In this document: in pieces, positions 1 to 5,550 of the stretch
Position numbering within the stretch: position 1 is the first letter of the stretch
How the letters are laid out: every line of letters begins with the position of its first letter
Assembly: GCA_012511995.1 (NCBI GenBank)
Contig: JAAZFA010000038.1
Coordinates: 1-8,173 of the forward strand
Reading direction: 5' to 3'
Source of the DNA: Thermoproteota archaeon
Lineage (GTDB): Archaea; Thermoproteota; Bathyarchaeia; Bathyarchaeales; Bathycorpusculaceae
Length of the DNA: 8,173 nt
Position numbers and translations under genes: made by a program
The notes under the pieces: generated by a model
What the model saw: the letters and a program-made list of their open reading frames with translations, nothing else
What the model was told of the DNA's origin: nothing
Databases searched by the model: none

Positions 1-867
1 CTTAATTTTATCATTCAGTTCCGCGGCTTAGACACTTATAACTATTCCATAACTGACTGGATCGTAGAGGCTCACCAAAAATATGGTAAACCATTCTTAG
101 GCATTTACCGCTATGATGAACCAGGCGGGCGCCAACTGGACGGAGATAGTGCCACTAAACTACTTAACCAATCAATAACTGACCCAAATGCAACATATCA
201 GCAAGTAGCAGACGCCTATGTAGGTAACCTCTCATACTTCCCCCGCCACTACCTACAGTTTACGCCGCAAATGTTTACCGCCGACTATGCCCTTTACTGG
301 TATGACTACAAAGCAAACTACAGCGCGGTGTTTTGCGAATTCGTCGGAAATGAAAGCAGAGAACGCCACATAGGGTTATGCCGAGGCGCCGCAAATGCTT
401 TTAACAAAGACTGGGGCAGCATAATTACATGGAAGTACAATCAAGAACCCTATCTACAAAGCGGTGCAGAGCTTTACGACGATTTAGCTTTAGCGTACAG
501 TGCCGGCTCTAAGTATGCTGTTGTTTTTAGTTATCCTCAAACGGGCCCATATGGTACTTTGACCGAAGATCACTTTGATGCATTGCGCCACTTCTGGAAT
601 ACGCTATCAATTAACCCGAGTAGATTTGGAGAAAACAAGGCTGAGGCAGCTTATGTGGTGCCGGTGGATTATGGATTTGGTTTTCGTAGCGCGACAGATA
701 CGATCTGGGGTCTTTTCCCTGCTGATGATCTCTCTGCAAAAATCTATGAAGACATCGAAACCTTAACTGCACAGTATGGTGCTAAACTAGATATCCTTTA
801 TGATGAAGATGAAGTAATACTGAATAATTATTCTAATGTGTATTTCTGGAATCAAACAATAGGCTAA
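1..867 (+). CDS. TIM-barrel glycoside-hydrolase-like protein, 3' part (5' end outside window)
   Basis: The frame is open from base 1 to TAA at 865-867, giving 288 residues. The in-frame ATG at 271 is internal, because the upstream 90 codons are clearly protein-like. I read it as the C-terminal part of a TIM-barrel protein of glycoside-hydrolase type. The visible segments are KPFLGIYRYDEPGG near residues 30-43 (beta strand followed by an acidic motif, with E40 a candidate catalytic acid), WKYNQEPYL near 144-152, and KYAVVFSYP near 171-179 followed by LTEDHFDALRHFW. After this comes a smaller C-terminal domain (AYVVPVDYGFGFRS near 217-230, then IWGLFPADD and KLDILYDED). It is rich in aromatic residues and has several NxS/T sites, as is common in archaeal surface or secreted proteins. 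The N-terminus and any signal peptide are outside the window. The substrate is unknown, and the enzyme class is inferred from motif style, not a matched family. Confidence 0.6.
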   Translation, partial: LNFIIQFRGLDTYNYSITDWIVEAHQKYGKPFLGIYRYDEPGGRQLDGDSATKLLNQSITDPNATYQQVADAYVGNLSYFPRHYLQFTPQMFTADYALYWYDYKANYSAVFCEFVGNESRERHIGLCRGAANAFNKDWGSIITWKYNQEPYLQSGAELYDDLALAYSAGSKYAVVFSYPQTGPYGTLTEDHFDALRHFWNTLSINPSRFGENKAEAAYVVPVDYGFGFRSATDTIWGLFPADDLSAKIYEDIETLTAQYGAKLDILYDEDEVILNNYSNVYFWNQTIG

Positions 868-918
868 CTGTAGGTGTTGACGCCCAAGCAAGTATTAAAA
901 AATAAATCAAACATAGAC

Positions 919-927
919 TCTTTTTTA
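919..927 (+). terminator. T-run terminator after the glycoside-hydrolase-like gene
   Basis: Six consecutive T at 921-926 lie about 55 bases after the stop codon at 867. Archaeal RNA polymerase commonly stops at such runs without a hairpin. No other feature competes for this position. Confidence 0.4.
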
Positions 928-1046
928 GCTGTTTCAGATTTCGGATGCAGCCTAAATGCGTATTGAACTGATAGTTAATGTTTAAGTGCAAAAAAGAAAA
1001 ATATGAATATGCCCAACAGTAAGATGTATGTAAATAGTGATTTATC

Positions 1047-1601
1047 TTGTCAGCAAAAACCCCAGTAAACATTAACCAATCCATTCGACTATTACAACCA
1101 ATGCATACTGTCCTTGTTTCATGCCAAGGTAACTCTGCAAAACCAAACGTCACCACCCTAGCTTGGGCCATGCCAACCTCAATGCACCCACCTCTAATAG
1201 CCATAAGTATAGCTCCAGGTCGTCATAGCCACACACTTATTGAAGAAACCGGTGAATTCATAGTAAACATACCCACCCTTGAAACACTTCAAGCAGTGTA
1301 CACCTGCGGCTCATTGTCTGGAAGAAGCTTTGACAAATTCAAGAAATGCATGCTCACCCCGCTACCCGGTAAGAAAGTTAAAGCTCCAGCTATCCGAGAA
1401 TGCATCGCACACATAGAATGCGAAGTCGACGACCAAATTACCACAGGCGACCATACAATCTTTGTAGGAAAAATCTTAGATGCATACGTTGACCAAGGAG
1501 CATGGACCGATGCAGGATATGACCTCAAACGCACGCATCATCTCTTCCATCTAGGCGGGAATAATTTTGCAATTCTTAATCCAAAAAACTACAAAGCTTA
1601 A
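1047..1601 (+). CDS. Flavin reductase / flavoredoxin-like FMN-binding split-barrel protein
   Basis: This 184-residue protein has the pattern of the flavin reductase-like (DIM6/NTAB, flavoredoxin) family, which binds FMN in a split beta-barrel and usually acts as a dimer in the cytoplasm. The match runs through the barrel: TVLVSCQGNSAKPNVTTLAW (21-40) carries the strand and phosphate-binding loop, PPLIAISI follows, then FIVNIP (71-76), a CGSLSGRSFDKF segment (87-98), and the late strand GDHTIFVGKILDAYVD (134-149). Length is normal for the family. The start is TTG at 1047: a stop lies at 1038-1040, no ATG/GTG precedes the first beta strand, and AGTGAT ends 6 bases upstream. The next ATG (residue 19) would remove the N-terminal segment. 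The neighbours give no pathway clue, so the electron partner is open; it could be a reductase supplying reduced flavin or an electron carrier. Confidence 0.85.
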   Translation: MSAKTPVNINQSIRLLQPMHTVLVSCQGNSAKPNVTTLAWAMPTSMHPPLIAISIAPGRHSHTLIEETGEFIVNIPTLETLQAVYTCGSLSGRSFDKFKKCMLTPLPGKKVKAPAIRECIAHIECEVDDQITTGDHTIFVGKILDAYVDQGAWTDAGYDLKRTHHLFHLGGNNFAILNPKNYKA

Positions 1602-1602
1602 A

Positions 1603-1621
1603 CATTTTTTTACTAAAAATG
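1603..1621. terminator. Palindromic bidirectional terminator between convergent genes
   Basis: CATTTTT and AAAAATG form a perfect 7-bp inverted repeat around a TTACT loop, with a T-run of 7 on the + strand (1605-1611) and T-rich sequence on the - strand. It lies two bases after the flavin reductase stop and about 60 bases beyond the stop of the opposing zinc-ribbon gene, so it could end both transcripts. Confidence 0.5.
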
Positions 1622-1679
1622 AAAAAGTGCTTGTTAGCATCAAGTCAAACTTAATTCAGGTCCAAGCCTACATCGTTTT

Positions 1680-1898
1680 TTATTTCCAGCTCTCACGTCT
1701 TCTTGACCATGCGTGCTTTTCATTATCAAGACTTTGATTTCTATTTTCAACACGGCTTCTTGGTTCTGTTCGCTTGGTTCTATGCTTACTTAAACATTCC
1801 CGACAATAGACAGGTTTACCTGCAGTGGGTTTAAAAGGGACAGTAGCTGCCTTGCCGCAGTCGCTGCATTTTACTTCGGTTGAAACTTTTTCAGACAT
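1680..1898 (-). CDS. CxxC-x17-CxxC zinc-ribbon protein
   Basis: This 72-residue protein has a CSDC (11-14) and CREC (32-35) pair separated by exactly 17 residues, with VPFKP and GKPVYC between. This fits the small archaeal/bacterial 'CxxC-x17-CxxC' zinc-ribbon domain, in which four cysteines bind one zinc. The rest, from residue 36 on, is a highly basic, Arg/Lys-rich tail without predicted fold, which suggests contact with nucleic acid. ATG at 1896-1898 sits just before the domain, so the start is firm. No strong Shine-Dalgarno is present: AGGATA lies about 9 bases upstream. It faces the flavin reductase gene convergently and is 150 bases downstream of the aIF1A operon on the same strand, with its own likely promoter in that gap. 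The exact role of this family is not known to me. Confidence 0.75.
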   Translation of the reverse strand: MSEKVSTEVKCSDCGKAATVPFKPTAGKPVYCRECLSKHRTKRTEPRSRVENRNQSLDNEKHAWSRRRESWK

Positions 1899-1987
1899 TC
1901 TTTAGTATATCCTGTTAATTTGGCTATGAAAAATAGCGAGTGAATTAACGAAGATGTTAGACGCTTTTCATGGACTTAAACATTTGC

Positions 1988-2030
1988 GTATATAACGTCC
2001 ACTATTAAAGTGAAACGTTTATTATATAAG
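1988..2030 (-). promoter_or_regulatory. Candidate promoter with operator-like palindrome for the zinc-ribbon gene
   Basis: On the minus strand there is a TATA-like CTTATATAATAA (2019-2030), then an imperfect palindrome AACGT-C-CACT ... AGTG-AA-ACGTT (1994-2019), then a second TATA-like TTATATAC (1988-1995). A start about 25 bases after the first box would fall inside the palindrome, the usual place for a repressor site. It lies 90-130 bases before the CxxC-x17-CxxC gene. Confidence 0.4.
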
Positions 2031-2048
2031 AAGAATGCGCCGATATAG

Positions 2049-2156
2049 TTATTCTTCAGAATCCTCTATAACTATTCCGCGTATCCTTCTACCGCCAATA
2101 CGTTCTTTCCACTTTTTAGTAGATTCTTTTACTCTTTTTTCATTTTGGTCAGACAT
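2049..2156 (-). CDS. Small basic hypothetical protein, 35 residues
   Basis: ATG at 2154-2156 opens 35 codons ending TAA. The peptide begins MSDQNEKRVKESTKKWKERI and continues GGRRIRGIVIEDSEE: a charged, probably helical N-terminal half (1-20), a GGRR turn and an acidic end. I do not recognise it. Support for a real gene is mainly the ribosome-binding site: GGAGTG (2161-2166 on the opposite strand) ends 4 bases before ATG, giving ideal spacing. It follows the Mrr-like gene by 26 bases on the same strand, so it is probably the last gene of the aIF1A transcript. The sequence is soluble, without cysteine or a membrane segment. It could be a small translation- or nucleic acid-associated peptide, but nothing specific shows this. 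Confidence 0.55.
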   Translation of the reverse strand: MSDQNEKRVKESTKKWKERIGGRRIRGIVIEDSEE

Positions 2157-2182
2157 TTGACACTCCAAAAATAATTTGTTCA

Positions 2183-2710
2183 TTATCGATTTAGCGACAA
2201 AACCATTTTCAAATCATTCTTCAATAAACCAATATTTCCATTCTCAAAATGATTTTTTGCACTCTTAGCGACGGCTCTTACTTTACAAAGGTCACCAACT
2301 TTTTCGCCGCAATTAGATATCTCTATCAGAACTTTACCACATTTTTTTTGGCATTTATTGTTTGCAGAGTTCACTATTGCCAAGTATAAGTCCTGAATGT
2401 CAAAAGGAGGCATATAGTCATCTGAAGCGTACTGGATTTTTTGTTTATTCATCTCTTCTAATGCAGCGTCAGTAAATTGCTTACTTATCAAAATCGCAGA
2501 ATCAAAATGCTCTTTCTCAATTGTTGATTCTAAATTTTTGATATCGCGAATACTAATGTACTCATTAGCCAATGGATCAATTATTCGCAAGAGTACTTTC
2601 CTATCTAGACTGTCGGTCGCAGTTACATCAAGCCCAAAAGATTTCTTCTCTCTTTGCGGATTCTTATAACCACGTACAGCCATAATCAAATTTAATTTAT
2701 TCTCGCTCAT
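2183..2710 (-). CDS. Mrr/restriction-endonuclease-like fold protein, probably without nuclease activity
   Basis: This 175-residue protein follows the order of the Mrr-type PD-(D/E)XK core: LDVTAT (27-32) resembles the 'G-D-V-x-A' strand, RKVLLRIID (37-45) the strand that usually carries QxK, ISIRDIKNLE (52-61) the next helix, FDSAILISKQFTDAALEEM (69-87) the strand and helix written in active relatives as 'dkGilitt..ft..A', and KIQYASDDYM (91-100) the last strand. The QxK pair is replaced by hydrophobic residues (R-I-I), so cutting is unlikely even though D28 remains. After the core is a mostly helical tail with four cysteines (120, 124, 134, 142), perhaps a metal site or disulfides. ATG at 2708-2710 lies 14 bases after the zinc-ribbon stop and has only a weak ribosome-binding site, so it is probably translationally coupled in the aIF1A operon. 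The fold assignment is by eye. Confidence 0.55.
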   Translation of the reverse strand: MSENKLNLIMAVRGYKNPQREKKSFGLDVTATDSLDRKVLLRIIDPLANEYISIRDIKNLESTIEKEHFDSAILISKQFTDAALEEMNKQKIQYASDDYMPPFDIQDLYLAIVNSANNKCQKKCGKVLIEISNCGEKVGDLCKVRAVAKSAKNHFENGNIGLLKNDLKMVLSLNR

Positions 2711-2724
2711 ACCAAATTTACCCG

Positions 2725-2892
2725 CTAAAATTCTCCGAAATCTTTTTCGTTAAAAACATAATCTTCCAGAAGAACTTTCCCAGATTTTATAACAACTCTA
2801 TACTGTGCTTCACAAACAGGACAACTAATAGTGTCCCCACTGTTGGGAACTTTTGAAAAGAAATTTTTGCATTCAGAACATTTTAAATTTAT
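2725..2892 (-). CDS. LysW-like zinc-ribbon protein with apparent AUA start
   Basis: The frame gives 55 residues starting (M)NLKCSECKNF, with CSEC (5-8) and CPVC (24-27) forming a rubredoxin-type zinc ribbon, then YRVVIKSGKVLLEDYVF and a C-terminal NEKDFGEF. Size, two CxxC knuckles and an acidic DFGE-type end resemble LysW/ArgW amino-group carrier proteins, which end in EDWGE and carry the intermediate on the terminal Glu. Here a Phe follows that Glu, so the carrier role is doubtful and it may be a LysW-like relative. No ATG, GTG or TTG is in frame between the upstream stop and the first cysteine. A perfect GGAGGT (2899-2904, opposite strand) ends 6 bases before ATA at 2890-2892, making AUA the best start. 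It lies 13 bases after the aIF1A stop, on the same strand. Confidence 0.55.
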   Translation of the reverse strand: MNLKCSECKNFFSKVPNSGDTISCPVCEAQYRVVIKSGKVLLEDYVFNEKDFGEF

Positions 2893-2898
2893 TTTTCT

Positions 2899-2904
2899 AC
2901 CTCC
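2899..2904 (-). promoter_or_regulatory. Strong Shine-Dalgarno site that decides an AUA start
   Basis: Read on the minus strand this is GGAGGT, a full match to the anti-Shine-Dalgarno end of archaeal 16S rRNA. It lies between the aIF1A stop codon and the zinc-ribbon frame, 6 bases before ATA. The only ATG downstream nearby (AAAATG) is out of frame and stops after two codons. Confidence 0.6.
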
Positions 2905-2905
2905 A

Positions 2906-3211
2906 TTACATTGTAAGGTAATTATGGCTTCTTAGCCAATCAGATTGATTCTTTCGGTAACGCCAAAATATGTCCCCTCTTGTATCAGCCTGGAAATCCC
3001 AAGGAGAAACCAAAACGATGTCGCCTTCTCTTATCCAAACTCGTCTTTTTAACTTACCTCTGACTCTGCATAGTCGCTCTTTTCCATCCTGGCATTTTAC
3101 AGTAATTCTATCGGCTCCAAGCATTTTTACAGCTATACCCAGCACATCATTGCAGGACGGCAAAACCATGTTATCTAAATTACTTTCATTTCTAATTTTT
3201 CTTTTACCCAT
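2906..3211 (-). CDS. eif1A: Translation initiation factor aIF1A (eIF-1A)
   Basis: This 101-residue protein is the archaeal homolog of eIF1A/bacterial IF1. It is an OB-fold protein that binds the small ribosomal subunit near the A site and promotes scanning and start-codon selection. The characteristic core is clear: VLGIAVKMLGADRITVKCQD (23-42), CRVRGKLKRRVWIREGDIVL (48-67) and VSPWDFQADTRGDIFWRY (68-85), followed by the short QSDWL helix. The window allows an ATG 48 bases further upstream, but I chose 3209-3211: GAGGG lies 6 bases before it, the N-terminus GKRKIRNES is a normal basic tail, and the extra residues are hydrophobic and unlike the family. It is the first gene of a compact minus-strand operon, with the promoter probably at 3338-3347. 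The usual archaeal neighbours (RIO kinase, KH protein) are not adjacent here. Confidence 0.92.
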   Translation of the reverse strand: MGKRKIRNESNLDNMVLPSCNDVLGIAVKMLGADRITVKCQDGKERLCRVRGKLKRRVWIREGDIVLVSPWDFQADTRGDIFWRYRKNQSDWLRSHNYLTM

Positions 3212-3536
3212 ATTTAACCCTCTACTCAGAATAATCCGGAGAAAAAGTGAATAGTACAACGATTTCCCTAAAGCATTCTTACATCATAATGGCATAGGGA
3301 GCTATATTAGTGTATTCACAGAAAAACTGTTTTTTAGCTTTAAATAGCAAGAGAAAACTATTTTCGCCATTTTATTTTATATAACCTCTTTTATACACCT
3401 TTTTAAAAAAATAATCTTTTAGTCAATACTTATTAGCCAGGCTGAAGTTAGCTGTAATGAAAAGTTTCTCTTATCCTCTTGGAGTTGCCTGATTGAATAA
3501 TTGATTCTTTTCTAAATAAACCAGAGGCAATAAAAT
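3212..3536. other. AT-rich intergenic region upstream of aIF1A
   Basis: No protein or RNA gene is supported here. It holds the likely aIF1A promoter (3338-3347), a perfect short inverted repeat ACAG-AAAAA-CTGT (3318-3330), and a possible hairpin with TCCCTA (3266-3271) and TAGGGA (3296-3301) arms that would lie in the aIF1A leader. The stretch 3350-3480 is poly-A/T rich without a convincing ORF. Confidence 0.5.
3338..3347 (-). promoter_or_regulatory. Probable TATA box for the aIF1A operon
   Basis: On the minus strand the sequence reads CTATTTAAAG, close to the archaeal TATA consensus. It would place the transcription start near 3315, about 105 bases before the aIF1A ATG. The perfect inverted repeat at 3318-3330 lies right at this start and could be a regulator site. 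There are no other good boxes closer than CTAATATAGC (3301-3310). Confidence 0.4.
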
Positions 3537-3671
3537 TTGTGTATATTAAGAGCGGGTTTAGTTAAAAACTGTCGAAGATGTAAATCATCGGTACGTACTC
3601 ACTGTACTTATAGAAAGAAAACTACAAAGAAAACTTACGTAAACACAGTAAAGAAAAAAGAAACACGTTAA
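3537..3671 (+). CDS. Possible small Cys-containing basic protein, 44 codons
   Basis: A TTG-initiated frame of 44 codons runs MCILRAGLVKNCRRCKSSVR then THC and a Lys/Thr-rich basic tail ending KKKETR. CRRC followed by a HC pair hints at a small zinc-binding finger, similar in style to other zinc-ribbon proteins in this window. Two points favour a real + strand transcript: a TATA-like CTAAATAAA at 3512-3520 and an 8-T run at 3686-3693 just after the stop. Against it, the start is TTG without a Shine-Dalgarno and the region is so AT-rich that Lys codons are cheap. I do not recognise the sequence. Confidence 0.25.
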   Translation: MCILRAGLVKNCRRCKSSVRTHCTYRKKTTKKTYVNTVKKKETR

Positions 3672-3679
3672 TCGCCAAC

Positions 3680-3698
3680 TTTTAATTTTTTTTAATTA
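3680..3698 (+). terminator. T-run terminator on the + strand
   Basis: Eight consecutive T (3686-3693) inside a T-rich stretch lie 8-20 bases after the stop of the 44-codon frame. It would also mark the end of any + strand transcript entering this convergent junction. Confidence 0.35.
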
Positions 3699-3700
3699 GC

Positions 3701-4120
3701 TCAATAATTCTGACGCACATATCTTGTTTTAAGACAATCACTACACAAGTTCTTTCGATATTTCCGTATTTTATGCGGTTGATACGTTTTTTTGCACTGG
3801 CTACATTTAACAGTATTAACTTGTTTTGGGTCAATCAGCTTAATTCTACGCTCAAGCTCAACTCTTACCTCAACGTCAGATTCAGTCTTTAGAGCATTAT
3901 TTAGAAGTTTTAAGGCTAACTCTAAACTTTTCTCTCCAAAGAGTTCACTAAATTGACTACTGTTGTGACTTTTTCTTTGACTTAACTTGATTGGTAACAT
4001 ACAAATAAAATTCGCTGGGTACCTCTTAGACTTGTTAGAATCTACTACTGCGAAACGATACGCACATCCCGAATTCCGTACTTCTCCTTCACATTTGAAG
4101 GCTTGCAACTTACACTCCAT
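3701..4120 (-). CDS. Cys-rich hypothetical protein with C-terminal CxxC-x16-CxxC zinc ribbon
   Basis: From ATG at 4118-4120 this is 139 residues. The N-terminal half has cysteines 3, 10, 19 and 40 (MECKLQAFKCEGEVRNSGCA) in a basic beta-like region. Residues 55-95 form a charged helical segment with FGEKSLELALKLLNNAL and VEVRVELERR. The end carries CSQC (106-109) and CSDC (126-129), a zinc ribbon with 16 residues between, in a Lys/Arg/Tyr-rich context suited to nucleic-acid binding. I do not recognise the family. The same frame has an earlier ATG at 4246 that would add 42 very hydrophobic residues; I prefer the shorter form because the extension is AT-rich and lacks a ribosome-binding site, though the short form has no strong one either. 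It is 143 bases after the ABC permease on the same strand. Confidence 0.6.
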   Translation of the reverse strand: MECKLQAFKCEGEVRNSGCAYRFAVVDSNKSKRYPANFICMLPIKLSQRKSHNSSQFSELFGEKSLELALKLLNNALKTESDVEVRVELERRIKLIDPKQVNTVKCSQCKKTYQPHKIRKYRKNLCSDCLKTRYVRQNY

Positions 4121-4263
4121 AAAATCAACACATGAAATTAAGTAAATGTAGGGTATCTTCCTAATAACTGTGTTTTTTAATTTAACAATTATGATGAATA
4201 AACAAGCATCTAAAAAATAAAATAATAGAAAAAACCCACCGAACATTAAGAAAAGAAGACTAT

Positions 4264-5550
4264 TCAGTCGGCTTGTTTTTTGTTGTCCTTACTTAACCTA
4301 AGTTTAGCCGTTAGTATCTTCTCCGTAGCAAACAACCGCGATGCCACATACATAATCACCACAGTAAAAGCTAGAACATACACGATACCTAAGATAACTG
4401 TTAAGTAGTCACCAGTAACCACAGCTTTAGATGCAATACTTGGGTGACTGTAGGGAATCGCATAGAACACTCCCTGCAACACAAGCGGTAACGACTGAAT
4501 ATCCAGATACATCAACGCCATTGAAGGTAAAAAAATGAGGGGATAAATGTAACCAACTAATGCCTGTGCACCGCGCACGTTTTCACTAAACGCAGACATA
4601 ACAACCGCCAATGCAAGTGCAGATAACAAAGTAAAGAAGAGACTTATACCCAACAGTAAATAACCACTCATTGACGGAACTAAACCTAACTCAACTAAAT
4701 TGACGCCACTACCTATGCTTCCAGCAATACCCGCAGTCATACTACCAAGCATGTAATTGTAACCAACCAAAACAGTAACCGCAGCTACACCCGCAACTAT
4801 GACTGTGCTAGAAACTTTCCCCATCAAAATTGAAAAACGATCAACAGGCATCGTTAATAGCGTCTCTAAGGTTTTTTCTTCTTTCTCCATAGCAACACTA
4901 GTTGCAGCAATTTGCATAGCGTAAGTCAACATAATCATAATCGTAATGGGTAAAGCTATAGACTGTGTAAGAAGCAATGAACCTAAAATGCTTGAATCTA
5001 CCCCTTCTTGGATTTCACCTTTAATAATGCTTGACTGCGAAGCAACTACCAAGTTAGGAGCGACAAGGCGATTGAAACCCTCTACTAAACCAATAGCACT
5101 TGCACCACCTATGCCGCTAAAAATTCCACCTCCGGCGTTAAAGACACCATACATTGTTACTCGAGCCGTTATATTATATTCACCTGAAACATGACGAGTG
5201 AGGTTCTCACTAAAGCCCTGAGGAACCAACATTAACATTGTAGAATTGTTTTTATATAGTAATCCTTGGTCAACTACGTGTTGCGGCGTAGTATTGTTAA
5301 TGATTACAACATTCATGCTGTTATTGACATAGTTGATGAAGGTACTGCTCCATTCACCACCATCATTGTCCACTATGACCAAGTTAGCATGGCGCGCTTC
5401 AGACTGTGCTGTTTCTACTGCGTAACCCATAACTAAACCTAAGACTGGGAACATAACCAGCGGCAGAACAATCATGCCTATGAGGATCTTTGGGTCACGC
5501 ATCAATTCTTTGAGCTCTTTAACTAAAATACTCGTGAAACCCTTAAGCAT
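4264..5550 (-). CDS. ABC-2 type transporter permease (NatB-like)
   Basis: This 428-residue integral membrane subunit partners the ATPase encoded just upstream. The layout is that of NatB/ABC-2 exporters: a cytoplasmic amphipathic start (KELKELMRDPK, 11-21), TM1 at about 22-45, a large extracellular domain (about 46-185, several N-glycosylation-type NxS/T sites), then five more membrane segments at about 187-219, 246-270, 295-320, 328-350 and 382-406. EKEEKTLETLLTMPVDRFS (222-240) is the conserved cytoplasmic coupling segment before TM3. A longer frame begins 13 codons earlier, but ATG at 5548-5550 is preferred: GGTGG lies 6 bases upstream and it overlaps the ATPase stop by 8 bases (ATGCTTAA), a sign of coupled translation. 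Substrate is unknown; relatives export sodium, drugs or peptides. Confidence 0.88.
   Translation of the reverse strand: MLKGFTSILVKELKELMRDPKILIGMIVLPLVMFPVLGLVMGYAVETAQSEARHANLVIVDNDGGEWSSTFINYVNNSMNVVIINNTTPQHVVDQGLLYKNNSTMLMLVPQGFSENLTRHVSGEYNITARVTMYGVFNAGGGIFSGIGGASAIGLVEGFNRLVAPNLVVASQSSIIKGEIQEGVDSSILGSLLLTQSIALPITIMIMLTYAMQIAATSVAMEKEEKTLETLLTMPVDRFSILMGKVSSTVIVAGVAAVTVLVGYNYMLGSMTAGIAGSIGSGVNLVELGLVPSMSGYLLLGISLFFTLLSALALAVVMSAFSENVRGAQALVGYIYPLIFLPSMALMYLDIQSLPLVLQGVFYAIPYSHPSIASKAVVTGDYLTVILGIVYVLAFTVVIMYVASRLFATEKILTAKLRLSKDNKKQAD

Noticed and set aside
833..1204. 123-codon minus-strand open frame
   Set aside because: It overlaps the flavin reductase gene and the intergenic region, and its sequence is not protein-like; it is a shadow frame.
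2970..3254. 94-codon + strand frame antisense to aIF1A
   Set aside because: aIF1A is certain on the other strand, and this frame is its complement shadow.
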